Shown here piece after piece: positions 43,743 to 54,300 of a DNA stretch of 64,000 bases (its first letter is position 1; each line of letters begins with the position of its first letter). A program made the position numbers and the translations under genes. The DNA is taken from NCBI RefSeq assembly GCF_015674855.1, contig NZ_JADMLG010000004.1, positions 124,001-188,000 on the forward strand, written 5' to 3'. The stretch is from Nocardia bovistercoris. GTDB taxonomy: Bacteria > Actinomycetota > Actinomycetes > Mycobacteriales > Mycobacteriaceae. The notes under the pieces are model-generated. The model did not search any database. It saw nothing but the letters and a program-made list of their open reading frames with translations, and was not told the DNA's origin.

Positions 43743-44120
43743 GTCGACCTCCTACCGACCCGGTCGGCCGCGAGCCGGGCGGTACCGCTCCCGTCCGCGA
43801 CGCGACCATCCTAGCCGGCCGCGTTCGCGTACCGCCCGTCTCGACGGGAGCGCCCGCACTGATACCGACCTGCTATCGTATCGGCGCACTCTTCGCCCTG
43901 CGTGCCGACCAGATCGTCGCGACGACCGACCACGTCACGGGACTTGCCCAACGCCGGTCCCACCTGGACAACCGCTCCGGACGCGAGGCGCGCCGAGGTC
44001 TGCGCGCCCGCTGCCGCGGTAGGTCTCGCGATCTCGATCCGGCCGGTTCGATCAGGGCTGTGGATAGTCCGGGATTTTCGTAACGTCCAGCAGGCGATGG
44101 TTCGACGACGGAGGGGCTCG
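43743..44120. other. Divergent intergenic region, no gene seen
   Basis: 378 bp between the EmbR-like gene and the second P450. A long plus-strand frame runs through it into the P450 but has no ribosome site before the ATG at 44121. No clear palindrome was found. It must carry both promoters. Confidence 0.35.
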
Positions 44121-45425
44121 ATGAAACCGCAGTATGTCTACCGGTGGGTCAACAACCACGGGGTGATCCGCCTGTTCAAGAAGATACTGCTACTGCGCGG
44201 CGACCCGTTCTCCCGGTTGAACGGCAGCCGCGAAGGCATCGACAACCCCTACGCCTTGATCGAGGAGATGCGCGGCGCGGGCGGACTGCACCGCGCGCTG
44301 CCGGTGTGGATCACCTTCGACCACGACATGGTTCGAGACATATTGCGCGACAACCGCTTCGGTGTCGGCGTGCCAACCGTGCTCACCATGCCGCGTCCCG
44401 TGCGCCGCGCGTTGGAGCGCAGACCCCTGCCACCGAATCCGGTGGACCGCCCCTCGATGCTGGTACTCGACCAGCCCGAACACACCCGACTGCGCAAACC
44501 GGTCACCGCCGCCTTCACCCCGCGCGCCGTGGCCCGGCTGCGCGAGCGGATCGAAACTGTCACCGAAGAACTGCTCGCCGAACTCCCCGACAACGGCCCA
44601 ACCGACCTGGTGGCCCGCTACGCCGCCCAGGTCCCCATCGCGATCATCTCCGACATGCTCGGCTTCCCCGACGCCGACCGCGAGATGTTCCTGCGCTGGG
44701 GTGACGACATCAGCCCCCTGCTCGACCTCGGCATCTCCTGGCGGACCCACCAGCGCGCGATGGAATCCTCCGAACGCGTGCACACCTACCTCGTCGAACA
44801 CGTCGAACGCCTGCGCGCGGACCCGGGCGACGACATCCTCAGCAGCATGGTCACCGCGGGCGACCTGTCCACCTACGAACTGTGCGCGTCGGCCACCCTG
44901 CTCATGGCCGCCGGTTTCGAAACCACCGTCAACCTGATCGGCAAGGGCATCACCTGGCTGCTGCGCCACCCCGACCAACTCGATCGCCTGCGCGCCGAAC
45001 CCGACCTGTGGCCCAACGCGGTCGAGGAGATCCTGCGCATCGACCCGCCCGTCCAAGCCACCGCACGCACCACCCGCACCGACGTCGAAGTCGGCGGCCT
45101 GCGCCTCCGCCGAGGCTCCACCGTCGTCCTGTCCCTCGCGGGCGCCAACCGCGACCCCGCGGTCTTCCCCGACCCCTCCCGCTTCGACATCACCAGGGAG
45201 AACGCCAAGACCCACCTCTCGTTCAGCAGTGGCATCCACGTCTGCCTCGGCGGTGTCCTCGCCCGCCTGGAAGCCGCCCATGCCCTGCGTGCCTTGTTCG
45301 AAGCCTTTCCCGACCTCCGACTCACCGAACCCCCCGTCCGCCGTCCGTTCCACACTCTGCACGGTTACGAACACCTGCCCGCCCACACGGGCCGCCGGGT
45401 GCGAGGTCATCAGTCCATCAGCTGA
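44121..45425 (+). CDS. Bacterial cytochrome P450
   Basis: 434 residues from the ATG after GGAGGGG. I-helix AAGFETTVNLIG near 262, ExxR as EEILR near 308, haem loop FSSGIHVCLGG with the axial Cys near residue 375. DQPEHTRLRKPVTAAFTPRAV is the usual C-helix region of soluble bacterial P450s. The N-terminal MKPQYVYRWVNNHGVIRLFKKILLLRGDP is a little longer than average. It needs an external ferredoxin, which is not encoded nearby. Substrate unknown. Unlike the P450 at 21 kb, it is not linked to a terpene-type enzyme. Confidence 0.9.
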   Translation: MKPQYVYRWVNNHGVIRLFKKILLLRGDPFSRLNGSREGIDNPYALIEEMRGAGGLHRALPVWITFDHDMVRDILRDNRFGVGVPTVLTMPRPVRRALERRPLPPNPVDRPSMLVLDQPEHTRLRKPVTAAFTPRAVARLRERIETVTEELLAELPDNGPTDLVARYAAQVPIAIISDMLGFPDADREMFLRWGDDISPLLDLGISWRTHQRAMESSERVHTYLVEHVERLRADPGDDILSSMVTAGDLSTYELCASATLLMAAGFETTVNLIGKGITWLLRHPDQLDRLRAEPDLWPNAVEEILRIDPPVQATARTTRTDVEVGGLRLRRGSTVVLSLAGANRDPAVFPDPSRFDITRENAKTHLSFSSGIHVCLGGVLARLEAAHALRALFEAFPDLRLTEPPVRRPFHTLHGYEHLPAHTGRRVRGHQSIS

Positions 45426-45515
45426 CCTGGCGCGTCACATGCGCCATGCGGCGCGAAGTCGGCGCTCCGGGACGGTCGGAGCCCGATAGACCTCGATATT
45501 CGGAACGACCTACGC

Positions 45516-46532
45516 TCACGCGGCGCCGATGGTTCGGGCAAGGAATGGCCACGAGGTGCGCAAGTCGTCTTCCCAGTAGCCCCAGGAGTGCGTGCCGGTC
45601 GGCCGGTCGTCCAGTGTCACGGGGATATTCAGTTCGCGCAGGCGGTTGGTGAGGTTGATCGTGCAGTATCGGATGGCGGCTTCGATGGGGCCACCGAAAG
45701 CCAATTGCACGGGCAGGGGGATGCGTCCGTCTTGTACGCGGGGGTCGGCGGGAGTGTCGTGTGGTCCCGGCAGGCCGCTGCCGGTGCTGAGGTAGATGTC
45801 GGTGCCGCGCAGGCCATCGGCGTTGCGCAGCGGATCGTTGGCCCGCCACAGCGGACTGTCGGCCGGTCCCCACATGTTGTCCACGCTCTGTCCGCCACCC
45901 CAGTTCTCGACGGTGATCCGCACGAATTCGTGTCCGATCGGGTCGGAGGTCTGCGCGCATCCGCTGTAGGAGGCGACGCCGTGCCAGAAACCGGGTTTCG
46001 CGATCGCCAGGTTCAGGACGGATGTGCCGCTCATCGACACTCCGACCAGTGCGCGGTTGTCGTTCGCGCCGAGGAATCCTTCGATGACCGGCGGCAGTTC
46101 CTCGTTGAGAAAGGTCTGCCATTTGTTGTGCCCGAGTGTGGCGTCGTCGCGAATCCAGTCGGTGTAGTAGGAGTTCGCGCCGCCGTATGGCGTGACGACG
46201 TTGATGTTCTTGGCGCGCAGGAAGTCGACGGCATCGGTCTGCGCATCCCAGCCGCTGCCGTTCGGCCCACCGCCGGACCCGTTCAGCAGGTACACGGTCG
46301 GCCGCGGACCGGCGGCTTCGGCGCGGATGACCTGAACCGGAATCGGCCGGTTCATGGCGGCCGAGAACACCTCGACCACCTGCTGCCGATCGCCGACGTC
46401 GCGCGCCGAAACGACACCTGGCGCCTCGGCCCGCACCGTCGCGCTCACCGCGCCGACCATGCTGACCGCGGCAAGCGCGCCCGCGAGCGCGAGACGCGCA
46501 CCGATTCGTAACGATCGCCGTGCTTTCACCAC
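45516..46532 (-). CDS. Secreted mycolyltransferase-like esterase (Ag85 superfamily)
   Basis: 338 residues from GTG. A basic N-terminus and a hydrophobic stretch end near ATVRAEA (about 37), a signal peptide. VYLLNGSGGGPNGSGWD and the nucleophile elbow GVSMSGTS (Ser166) follow, with the catalytic His in GTHSWGYWEDDL near the end, the layout of antigen-85/corynebacterial mycolyltransferases. These transfer mycolic acids to trehalose or arabinogalactan. Ag85-type activity is inferred; some members are simple esterases. The length and motifs are typical. Confidence 0.85.
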   Translation of the reverse strand: MVKARRSLRIGARLALAGALAAVSMVGAVSATVRAEAPGVVSARDVGDRQQVVEVFSAAMNRPIPVQVIRAEAAGPRPTVYLLNGSGGGPNGSGWDAQTDAVDFLRAKNINVVTPYGGANSYYTDWIRDDATLGHNKWQTFLNEELPPVIEGFLGANDNRALVGVSMSGTSVLNLAIAKPGFWHGVASYSGCAQTSDPIGHEFVRITVENWGGGQSVDNMWGPADSPLWRANDPLRNADGLRGTDIYLSTGSGLPGPHDTPADPRVQDGRIPLPVQLAFGGPIEAAIRYCTINLTNRLRELNIPVTLDDRPTGTHSWGYWEDDLRTSWPFLARTIGAA

Positions 46533-47279
46533 GAACTCTCCGTCCTGGTCGTCGACGCTGCCTGCGCCGAGTTCGGCCTGCCCGCGTCGTGAACTGCTTC
46601 GGAAGGGGTTCGCGTTGCCTACGCCTCTGGTTTGGTCGGATACGGAAGTCGGTGGACGCGACTCAGCTCGCCCGTCGGTGAGCCGGGGTTGTCACCTGTG
46701 TTGGCAACGGGCCACCTCTTCCGTCCGCGTGGTGTCCGGAAGGATGCTGGGAGTAGTGCCTTGACCCACGGACGGAGGTGGCGACGACAGTGGTTCCCGT
46801 TCGCGCATCGATCTCTCCGGCGGAGATCGTGCAGCGAACTGGACGTCCGGTTGATACTTATCGCGTCGAGGGGTCGCAGTGATGAAACCGGCCGGACGTC
46901 TCGGTGGTCGCCGTCGATGATCGGCGTGCGGACCGGTTCGGCGGACCCGAGGACGACGCAGCGATAAGAGTCTAATTTCCTTCTATGGAAATATTGTTCT
47001 CGCACTGATCGATCTGTATTCTGCTGTCCACCGGTCGCATCTCAGCAGGTCACCGTCAGTGTTCAGCAGAATCTGTCCGCTGCGGCGCCTCAGGCCTCCG
47101 GTCCACAGCCCGGCGCCGGTATTCCCTCCTGCGATCCGGTATCGGGACCGGTGGCGGTCCACTCCGACCGGGGAGCGGACCCACCTCGCGACAAAGCGTG
47201 TGCGCGCACCGTCGCCGCCGAGCGCTGCCTCCAGCCGCTCGTCTCCACCGATTCCAGCCCGCACTACCGGGAGCTGTCA
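46533..47279. other. Long divergent intergenic region with imperfect hairpin
   Basis: 747 bp without a supportable gene. At 46711-46732 and 46766-46782 there is an imperfect inverted repeat (GCCACCTC/GAGGTGGC plus CCGTCC/GGACGG with small bulges) around a 33-nt loop, possibly a structured leader or bidirectional terminator. A short palindrome ATTTCC-ttctat-GGAAAT at 46975-46992 lies in an AT-rich patch and could mark a promoter or operator for the secreted protein downstream. Confidence 0.35.
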
Positions 47280-47651
47280 ATGAAGATCCGTCCCACAGTC
47301 ATCGCCGCGTCGTTCGCCATGGCGACCGCGATCGGCGCCGGTTGGACCACCGCCGCCGCCGCGCCTGCGGCCTATGTCGACCTACCCGCGAGCGACTGCG
47401 CCATCCTGAGCCAGATCGGCCCCGCGACAGTCGGCACACTCGGCCCGCTACAAGCCCTTCCCCCCGATCAGGCCGCCGCGGGCATGGCGGCCTACATCGC
47501 CAAACTGCGCGCCCAGCAGAGCCAGGTCAGTTCACCGGAAGCGCAAGCCGACATCGAAGCCCTGATCACCGCCCTCCAGGGCGCCACCGGTCCCGAGTCC
47601 GCGGGCGCGGTCTACGGCGCGCTCGGCAACCTGAACACCGCCTGTTCGTAG
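47280..47651 (+). CDS. Small secreted protein, 123 aa
   Basis: The ATG at 47280 follows GGGAG. A signal peptide (MKIRPTVIAASFAMATAIGA then GWTTAAAAPA) is cleaved near residue 30. The mature part is mostly helical (PDQAAAGMAAYIAKLRAQQSQVSSPEAQADIEALITALQG) with one Cys near its start and one as the penultimate residue, which could form a disulfide. It recalls small helical secreted proteins of mycobacteria such as haemophore-like proteins, but no haem-binding signature is visible. Function unknown. Confidence 0.7.
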   Translation: MKIRPTVIAASFAMATAIGAGWTTAAAAPAAYVDLPASDCAILSQIGPATVGTLGPLQALPPDQAAAGMAAYIAKLRAQQSQVSSPEAQADIEALITALQGATGPESAGAVYGALGNLNTACS

Positions 47652-47907
47652 CAGGCGGACCACTGACGCCGCGGGGAGGCCATACCTGCTCGCGGCTCCG
47701 TGAGGTCTCCGCGCTCGCACCGACGACCTCGGCCGCGCCATCGAGAAATGGCGCGGCCGATCGCTTGCTCGCCGACGTCATATCGCCGCTGGGGATTCCG
47801 TTGTCGGCGGGCAAATGCACAGTGTTCGAGGCGGTTTCGATCGAAGGTGTCGGTGGCTCGGGCTATGGTGGCGGTACAGGGGTTCGCGCGAACAAGGGGG
47901 AGTGCGA

Positions 47908-48510
47908 GTGGGTGGACGTCGTCGTACACCGAGCATCGGTGTGCTTGCCATGGGCGGGATCGCGGTGTTGGTCGTCGCGGCGCCCGCGGTACGAATCGTT
48001 CGCGATCATGCCGTGGCGATCGTCGCCGTCGTGATCGCGGCGGCGGCCGTCGTGGCTGCCGGTCTGTATGCCCGGCGGCGCCATCGTCGCCGTAGCGTCG
48101 AGCGTGAACAGGATCATCTGCGCGCGGTGCTGCCGTTCCACGCGATGAACGACAAACAATTCGAGCATGCCCTGGCCTCGCTGTGCCGGTCCGCGGGTTG
48201 TCGGGATGTCGAAGTCAACGGCGGCGCGGGTGATCGCGGCGCCGACGTGTTCGCGACCACTCCGGATGGTCGTCGGATGATCGTGCAGGCCAAGCGGTAC
48301 AACATCGGCCATCCCGTCGGCGACAGGGAAATGCAGCAGTTCGTCGGCGGGATCGGAACCTGGCACCGCTACGACGTAGCCGTACTGGTCACCACGTCCC
48401 GTTTCACGAAATCAGCTCGTCAGACCGCCGAACGAAACGGCGTTCGCCTGGTGGACAACACCGTCCTGGCGCAGTGGAACGCGGGCACGATCTCCGCACC
48501 GTGGACGTGA
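47908..48510 (+). CDS. Membrane-anchored Mrr-type restriction endonuclease
   Basis: 200 residues from the GTG after AAGGGGGA; a GTG 6 nt upstream is too close to the ribosome site. Two membrane helices fill residues ~10-50 (IGVLAMGGIAVLVVAAPAVRIV and HAVAIVAVVIAAAAVVAAG). The cytoplasmic part is a PD-(D/E)xK nuclease of the Mrr_cat type: the Asp of GDRGADVFA, the QAK of IVQAKRY, and a final helix DREMQQFVGGIG. Such proteins cut DNA, often modified or foreign. It sits 135 bp before the Wadjet operon on the same strand, so it probably belongs to the same defence island. Confidence 0.8.
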   Translation: MGGRRRTPSIGVLAMGGIAVLVVAAPAVRIVRDHAVAIVAVVIAAAAVVAAGLYARRRHRRRSVEREQDHLRAVLPFHAMNDKQFEHALASLCRSAGCRDVEVNGGAGDRGADVFATTPDGRRMIVQAKRYNIGHPVGDREMQQFVGGIGTWHRYDVAVLVTTSRFTKSARQTAERNGVRLVDNTVLAQWNAGTISAPWT

Positions 48511-48608
48511 TCTTCGAACAGTCGACCCGAGCGGACCGGCCCGCACGAACTCGGTACGGCGACACCCCCGCCGGGGCGGGTGCACGCCACCTTCGAACAG
48601 GCGCCGAG

Positions 48609-48646
48609 TTGCGTCCGGCGACGTGCGGCGGACTATCCTGGCCGGA
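48609..48646 (+). promoter_or_regulatory. Predicted promoter of the Wadjet operon, leaderless start
   Basis: TATCCT (48634-48639) lies 6 nt before the jetA ATG at 48646, with TTGCGT (48609-48614) as a weak -35 at 19-bp spacing. No ribosome site precedes the ATG. This geometry predicts transcription beginning at or next to the A of ATG, a leaderless mRNA, which is common in actinobacteria. Confidence 0.5.
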
Positions 48647-50202
48647 TGGGTGACGGGGATGAGCTGGTCGAATCCGTGGGCGTCGACCCGTGGGCCGCCC
48701 ACCTTCCCGGGCAGGAACTGGTGCCCGCCTATCTGGTTTCGAGGTTCGCCGCGCAGTATCGGGCGATCGTCGACGTGCTGGTCGAGGCCCAGGACACCAG
48801 TCTGACCGGAATGTCGTTCGACGAGATCGCGACGCGGTTGCGGGCGTGGGTGGGGGAGCGCGCCGGGTGGCAGGTGGCCGATCGGCTGCTGGACGAGGAC
48901 GTCTTCGCGCTCGATGCCCGGCTCACCAGTCTGGTGCGGTGGGCGGTGCTGACCCGGTGGCAGGAACCCGCGCGCACCGGTGAGGATTTCCTGCGGCGGC
49001 GCGATCGTTTCCAGCTGACACCGGTCGCGGCTCGGCTGCACGCGTTCTGGACGGTGGAGTTGGCCGCCGACGAGGACACCGCGGCGGATCTCACCTTGGC
49101 GCCGCGCGCGATCCACGATCGTTTGCGTGGTTTCGCCGAGGCGGTGCGCGAGCAGGACTATCCGGCGGCTGCGGCGGAGTTCCAGCAGGTCATCGCCCTG
49201 CATCACGGAATGGCGGTGGCGGCGCGGTCGTGGCAGCGGAGCCTGGCGCACGCGTTGTCGGGCGGACCCGACCCGGACAAGCAGGAAGTCCTGTGGCGGA
49301 CCTTGCAATCCTATGTCGGGATGTGGGGCGAGCAGGTGGATATCCACACCCCCGCCGTGGCAGGCTTGATGGCGGAAGTCGAACCGCGACTGACGGATTC
49401 GGTGTGGCGGGCCTGTGTGCGCGGCGCGCTCGCCGACGACGCCCCCGAGCAGGTGGTCGAACCGCAGGTGCGGCGGTGGACGCACGTCTGGGAATCGTTG
49501 GGGCACTGGTTCGGTGGCTCGGACGGGCAGGCCAGGCGGTTGCGCAGGCAGTTGCGCGACCTGGTCGCACCGTGGGCGCGCAACATGCACATACTCCTAG
49601 ACACCGGCGGCGCCTTGACCCGCCGCGGGGAGTTGCTCGAACTCGCCGGTGCGATCGAACAAGCGCCCGACGACGAAACCGCCTTGGCCATGTGGGATAC
49701 GGCGATCGGGGTGTTCCCGGCGCGGCACCTGCTGATCGCGGCCGAGGACGCCGACAACCACACCGTGGCCTGGTCCGACGCCGCCGCCGCACCGATTTCG
49801 GCGCGCTATCGCGAACACGGCCAGCGCGCCGCGGTCGGACGCCGGGTGAAGGCGATGAACAACTCGGTGGGGCGCGACGCGGCACGGCGCGCCAGGGTTG
49901 CCGCGCTGGCGCAGCGTCGGGAAGCCGAGGCCGCGTTGCGGGCGCGTTCGGGAACGGAGTTGGCGGATTGGGGTGCGCTTTCGGAGCCCGAATTGCGTTT
50001 GCTGCTCGATCTATTGGCGACGGCACGGGCGCGCCGCGGGGAACCCGAGCGCGCCGGGGTGACCGAGGATGGTCAGTGGCGAGTCGGTTTGACCGAACCC
50101 GCGATCGCGGGCACCACAACCTTGGACTGTCCGCACGGTCGATTCGTCACGCGTAACTGGGTTTTCACGTTGGAACCGGCGGGTGCTCGCCGTGCTGAAT
50201 GA
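48646..50202 (+). CDS. jetA: Wadjet JetA (TIGR02677/DUF2397 type, MukF/kleisin-like)
   Basis: 518 residues. The N-terminal region (AYLVSRFAAQYRAIVDVLVEAQDTSLTGMSFDEIATRL) is a winged-helix-like domain; the rest is mainly helical, with long helices at 170-330, and ends GHFVTRNW-like (CPHGRFVTRNWVFTLEP). Length, order and the three following genes match the kleisin-like subunit of type II Wadjet (DUF2397). Wadjet recognises and cuts closed circular plasmid DNA by loop extrusion. It overlaps jetB by about 20 nt. Confidence 0.87.
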   Translation: MGDGDELVESVGVDPWAAHLPGQELVPAYLVSRFAAQYRAIVDVLVEAQDTSLTGMSFDEIATRLRAWVGERAGWQVADRLLDEDVFALDARLTSLVRWAVLTRWQEPARTGEDFLRRRDRFQLTPVAARLHAFWTVELAADEDTAADLTLAPRAIHDRLRGFAEAVREQDYPAAAAEFQQVIALHHGMAVAARSWQRSLAHALSGGPDPDKQEVLWRTLQSYVGMWGEQVDIHTPAVAGLMAEVEPRLTDSVWRACVRGALADDAPEQVVEPQVRRWTHVWESLGHWFGGSDGQARRLRRQLRDLVAPWARNMHILLDTGGALTRRGELLELAGAIEQAPDDETALAMWDTAIGVFPARHLLIAAEDADNHTVAWSDAAAAPISARYREHGQRAAVGRRVKAMNNSVGRDAARRARVAALAQRREAEAALRARSGTELADWGALSEPELRLLLDLLATARARRGEPERAGVTEDGQWRVGLTEPAIAGTTTLDCPHGRFVTRNWVFTLEPAGARRAE

Positions 50203-51340
50203 CGATCGGGACGCGGTGGACCGGCGCCGCGCGTTCACGGGGTTGCTCGCCAACCCGGTGGTCGACCGCGTGCGCCACCGTGAACTGTTCGGCCTCGTGC
50301 GAAGCCCCCGCCACCGGCCGGAGTTGGTGAACTGGTTCTCCTCCCGCCTCGGCTACCGCCTCGTGGTCACCGACACTGCGGCGCGCCTGTTCCGACTTCC
50401 GCTGGGCGACAGCGTGATCGCGCCGCGTCGGGTGAATCCGCCCGCGCGCCGGGCGCTGATACTGGCGTTGTTGGCCGCGGCCGCCGCGGAGGAAGCCGAG
50501 GACATCACCTCGACCCAGGATCTGTCGGACCGGGCGCGGGTGCTCTCGGCGCGAGAGGACTGCCCGGTCACCGCCTACGAACCCGACCGGTTCCCCGAGC
50601 GGAAACTGTTCATCACCGCCCTCGACCTGCTGGTTTCCGCGGGAGCGTTGGCCGCCGTCGGCGGGGATGCGGTAGACCGCCGCGACAGTTGGGCCCGGCA
50701 GGCCGACAAGGTCGGTGGCACTTTCGAGGTGCGGCGTGAAATGCTGCTGCGCATGGCGGATCCGGCCGCGCTCGGGGCCGCGCTGCGGCAGCGCGGCGCG
50801 GTATTCACCGACGCGGCGGAGCGGTTCGCGGTGATGCGGCGGATCATCGAGCTACCGGTATGTCTCTACAGCGACCTCACCGAAGCCGAGCGCACATATC
50901 TGATCCGGCAGCGCGGCAGGGTGGTCGGCTGGTGCACCGAGATGACGGGGTGGACGCTGGAACAGCGCGCCGAGGGACTCGCGCTCATCGCCGGTGCGGA
51001 ATCGGCGACCGATCTGCCCTTCCCTCGTTTGCGCGCAGTCGATTTCGTGACCCTGGTCATCCTCGGCGAGCTGTATCGCGACCGCGACGACGATGATGTG
51101 GTGACCGAGACGGACCTGCTGGCCGCGGTGGATGAGGTGGCCGTGCGGCATCCGAAGTCGATCACGGCCGAGGTCGCCACGCCCGCCGCGCGCCGTGACC
51201 GGGCGGTCGAACTGTTGCGCGCGCTCGATCTGCTGCGGCCCGGCTCGCGTCCCGGACTGTGGCGACTCACTCCCGCCGCCGCCCGCTACCGTTCGCCGCG
51301 CATTCTCGCCGAAACCGCAAGCATCGAGGAGATTCGATGA
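50183..51340 (+). CDS. jetB: Wadjet JetB (TIGR02678/DUF2398 type, KITE-like)
   Basis: 385 residues from GTG 50183, or 382 from GTG 50192; both overlap the jetA end. DRRRAFTGLLANPVVDRVRHRELFGLVR, then EELVNWFSSRLGYRL-like segments and LPLGDSVIAPRRVNPPARRALILALLAAAAAEEAE fit DUF2398 proteins, the small winged-helix partner of the SMC complex. It ends with the ATGA overlap to jetC. All four genes are thus translationally coupled. Confidence 0.87.
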   Translation: MLAVLNDDRDAVDRRRAFTGLLANPVVDRVRHRELFGLVRSPRHRPELVNWFSSRLGYRLVVTDTAARLFRLPLGDSVIAPRRVNPPARRALILALLAAAAAEEAEDITSTQDLSDRARVLSAREDCPVTAYEPDRFPERKLFITALDLLVSAGALAAVGGDAVDRRDSWARQADKVGGTFEVRREMLLRMADPAALGAALRQRGAVFTDAAERFAVMRRIIELPVCLYSDLTEAERTYLIRQRGRVVGWCTEMTGWTLEQRAEGLALIAGAESATDLPFPRLRAVDFVTLVILGELYRDRDDDDVVTETDLLAAVDEVAVRHPKSITAEVATPAARRDRAVELLRALDLLRPGSRPGLWRLTPAAARYRSPRILAETASIEEIR

Positions 51341-54300
51341 CAGTCGAACTCGTCGGCAGCCACTTCCACGGACAGGAGTGGTTGCGGGCCGCGCAGAGTC
51401 GCGAACTTCCCGAGCCGGGACGGTTGCGCTGGCAGCCGCTGCGGGTGGGCATCGTGAACCTGTGGGAATACGACGACGCCGAATTCTGGTTCGCCGATGG
51501 CAGATTGGTATTGCGCGGCGGCAACGGCGCGGGCAAGACCAAAGTGCTCGAACTCACCACGCTGATGCTGCTGCGCGGTGAGATCGCGCCGTCGGTACTC
51601 GACCCGTTCGGTTCGCAGCATCGCAGTATGCGTTTCAACTTGCTGCCGACCGGTGACGGTGACGATCCGCGCGAACCCGCCGACGCCGGACTCGGATACG
51701 CCTGGGCCGAATTCGGGCGTGTCACCGAGAGCGGGGCGACGGCCTACTTCACCTGCGGGCTCGGTGCGTCGGCTCGGGCGGGCAGCGGCACCGCCACGGT
51801 CAACACTTGGCATTTCGTCACCCGGGGACGGGTCGGCCGGGATTTCACCCTGCTCGAGGCCGGTCGAGCGCGGGAATTGAAGGATCTCAAGCAGATCGAC
51901 GCCATGGTGCTGCCGGGCAGCGCCGCTGCCTATCGGGCGCGGCTGGCCGAAGAACTCTACGGACTGAACGCCGAGTCCTACGACAACCTGACCGAACTGC
52001 TCAAGCAGTTGCGGAAACCGAAACTTGGCGAGCGGCTCAACCCGGCGAGTCTGGCCACGACATTGCGGGACGCGCTGCCGCCGTTGGCAAGTCACGAGGT
52101 CGATCAGCTCGCCGACGGCTGGGAGCATCTGGAGCAGTTGCGAATGACGATGGCGCGCACCGAGGAGTCCGCGCACGCCATCGCGCAGTTCGTTCGGTCG
52201 GGATGGCAGCCGTGGGCGCGGCGGGTGCTGCGGCTGCGGTCCGACGAGATGGCATCGTCCACGACCAGCCTGGACAGGACAACCAGCGACAAGAAGGCCG
52301 CCGAGGGCACGCTCGCCGAAGCGGTCGAATCGCGCGACACGGCCGAAGCCCGGTTGACCGAAACCCGTCGCGGAGTCGGCGATGCGACGGCGGCCTTGCG
52401 TGAACTGCTCGAATCGGACTCCTACCGCGACGCCGTCGCCGCGGCCGGGCGCATCGAATCGCTGCGCCGGGAGTACGGCCGGGTTCGTGGTCAGCACGCG
52501 GATCTGTGCAAAGCGGTTGAACGGGAACTCGATTCGGAGAGCAAAGCGGAACGCAAGGCCGATGCGGCCGCAACGAGGGTGCGCGAGGCGGGCGAGGAAC
52601 TGCGCGGTGTGCAGGATTCGCTGGCCGAGAACGCCGTGCCCGCCGGTCTGGCGGAATCGGCGCGGCGGCACCTGGCCGCTCGTGATGTGGACGCGCTGGT
52701 CGGCGATCATCGGTCGCGGGAGGAGCGGTTTCGTCATCTACGCGGGCTCGACGAGAAACGTCGTGCGGCGGTGCGGCGGGTAGAAGGCACCGGCGATGCG
52801 GTCGAGAAGGCCGAGACCAGGAGCGTCGCCGCGCGGGAGGCCGAGGCGGCGGCGTTGACGAATGTGCGTGAAGCCGCGCAGACCCTCGAAACGCGGGTAC
52901 GCGCCTGGGCCGCCGATGTCGAGGTCGCCGCGCCGACCGACGAGACACTCGCCGACTGGTGCGATCTGATCCCCCAACTGACGGTGATCGACGACACCGG
53001 CGAGGCAGCGGCCCACCCGTCGGTCACGGCCGAGATGCGCCACCATATTTCCGCGCGGCGCACCGAATGGCAGGACCGCAGGCAGTCCGCCCTGCTCGAC
53101 CGCGCGCCGATCGCGCGGCGGCTCGAGGAGGTCGACACGGAGTTGGCGCGGGCGCGGGCCGAAACCGATGCGGCGCCGCCGCTCCCGACGACCTGGCGCA
53201 GGCGGAGTCGGCCCGAGGTTTCGGCGGGGGAGGGCGCTCCGCTGTGGCGCCTTGTCGATCCCGCTCCGGAAGTGGACGATACGGCACTCGCGGTCCTGGA
53301 GGCGGCCTTGGCCGGATCCGGTTTGTTGGACGCGTGGATCACCCCGCACGGCGCTGTCGACTTCGAGGCCGCCGACATCGGCACAGTCGATCCGACCGAC
53401 GGTGTCGAGGCGGGTCCGAATCTCCTGATGGTACTCCAACCGGTCGAAGCGGGCGGCGTGCGCGTCGAGCTCGTGCGGCGCATACTCGCCCGATTCGGAT
53501 GGCGCGCCGAAGGACACCCCGAACCCGAAGGGGATTGGCTGGGAGCGGACGGCTGTTGGCGGGTGGGTCGGCTCGCCGGTCGGGCCGAAACGGTCGGTTT
53601 CGCTGCCTATCTCGGCGTCGCTGCCAGGGCGGCGGCCAGAATGCGGCGCATCGCCGCGCTCGAAGCCGAGCGGGACGAACTGACGGACAGGCTTTCGGCC
53701 CTCGATATCCGCATCGCAGCCGCGGCAACGGCATTGGATCGGTTGGCGGCCGAGGAGCGGGCGCTGCCGGAATCCGAGGAGCGCGAGGTCGGTCTCGCGG
53801 TCGTGCTGTGGGGAGAGCGCACGCGTGCGACGATCGCGAGTGCCACGGAACTCGCCGCCGCGGCGAAGATTCATGCCGACGCGGTGTCGGAACTGGATGT
53901 CGCACGCGCCGCTCTCGCTGAATATGCCGCGGCGCACAACTTCTCGCAGACCGAGTTGGACGCTCAGGCGGACGCGCTGAACGCCGTGCGCCGCGATATC
54001 GACCGCTACCGGATGGCCTTGCGACAATTCGCCGCGGCCGAGGACGCTCACGCCGACGCGCGAGTCTTCCTCGAGGAGGCCGTCGAGCGGCGCGTCGACG
54101 CCGAGTCCGCACGCGAGGTGATAGCCGAGGAGCGGCACAGACTCGAAGTGAAGCTGCGCACCGCCGAATCCACCCTCGACACGGATCAGCAGCAGCAACT
54201 CGACCGTAAGACCGGACTCGAGACCCGCATCGCGCATCTCGAGAACGAGCGCGACAGCTACGACAAGAAACTCGGCGCAGCCAGCGTGGCCGCGGCGCGC

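Noticed and set aside
46619-47005. 128-codon minus-strand ORF in the 46.5-47.3 kb gap
   Set aside because: No ribosome site, Arg-rich shadow-like composition, no recognisable domain.
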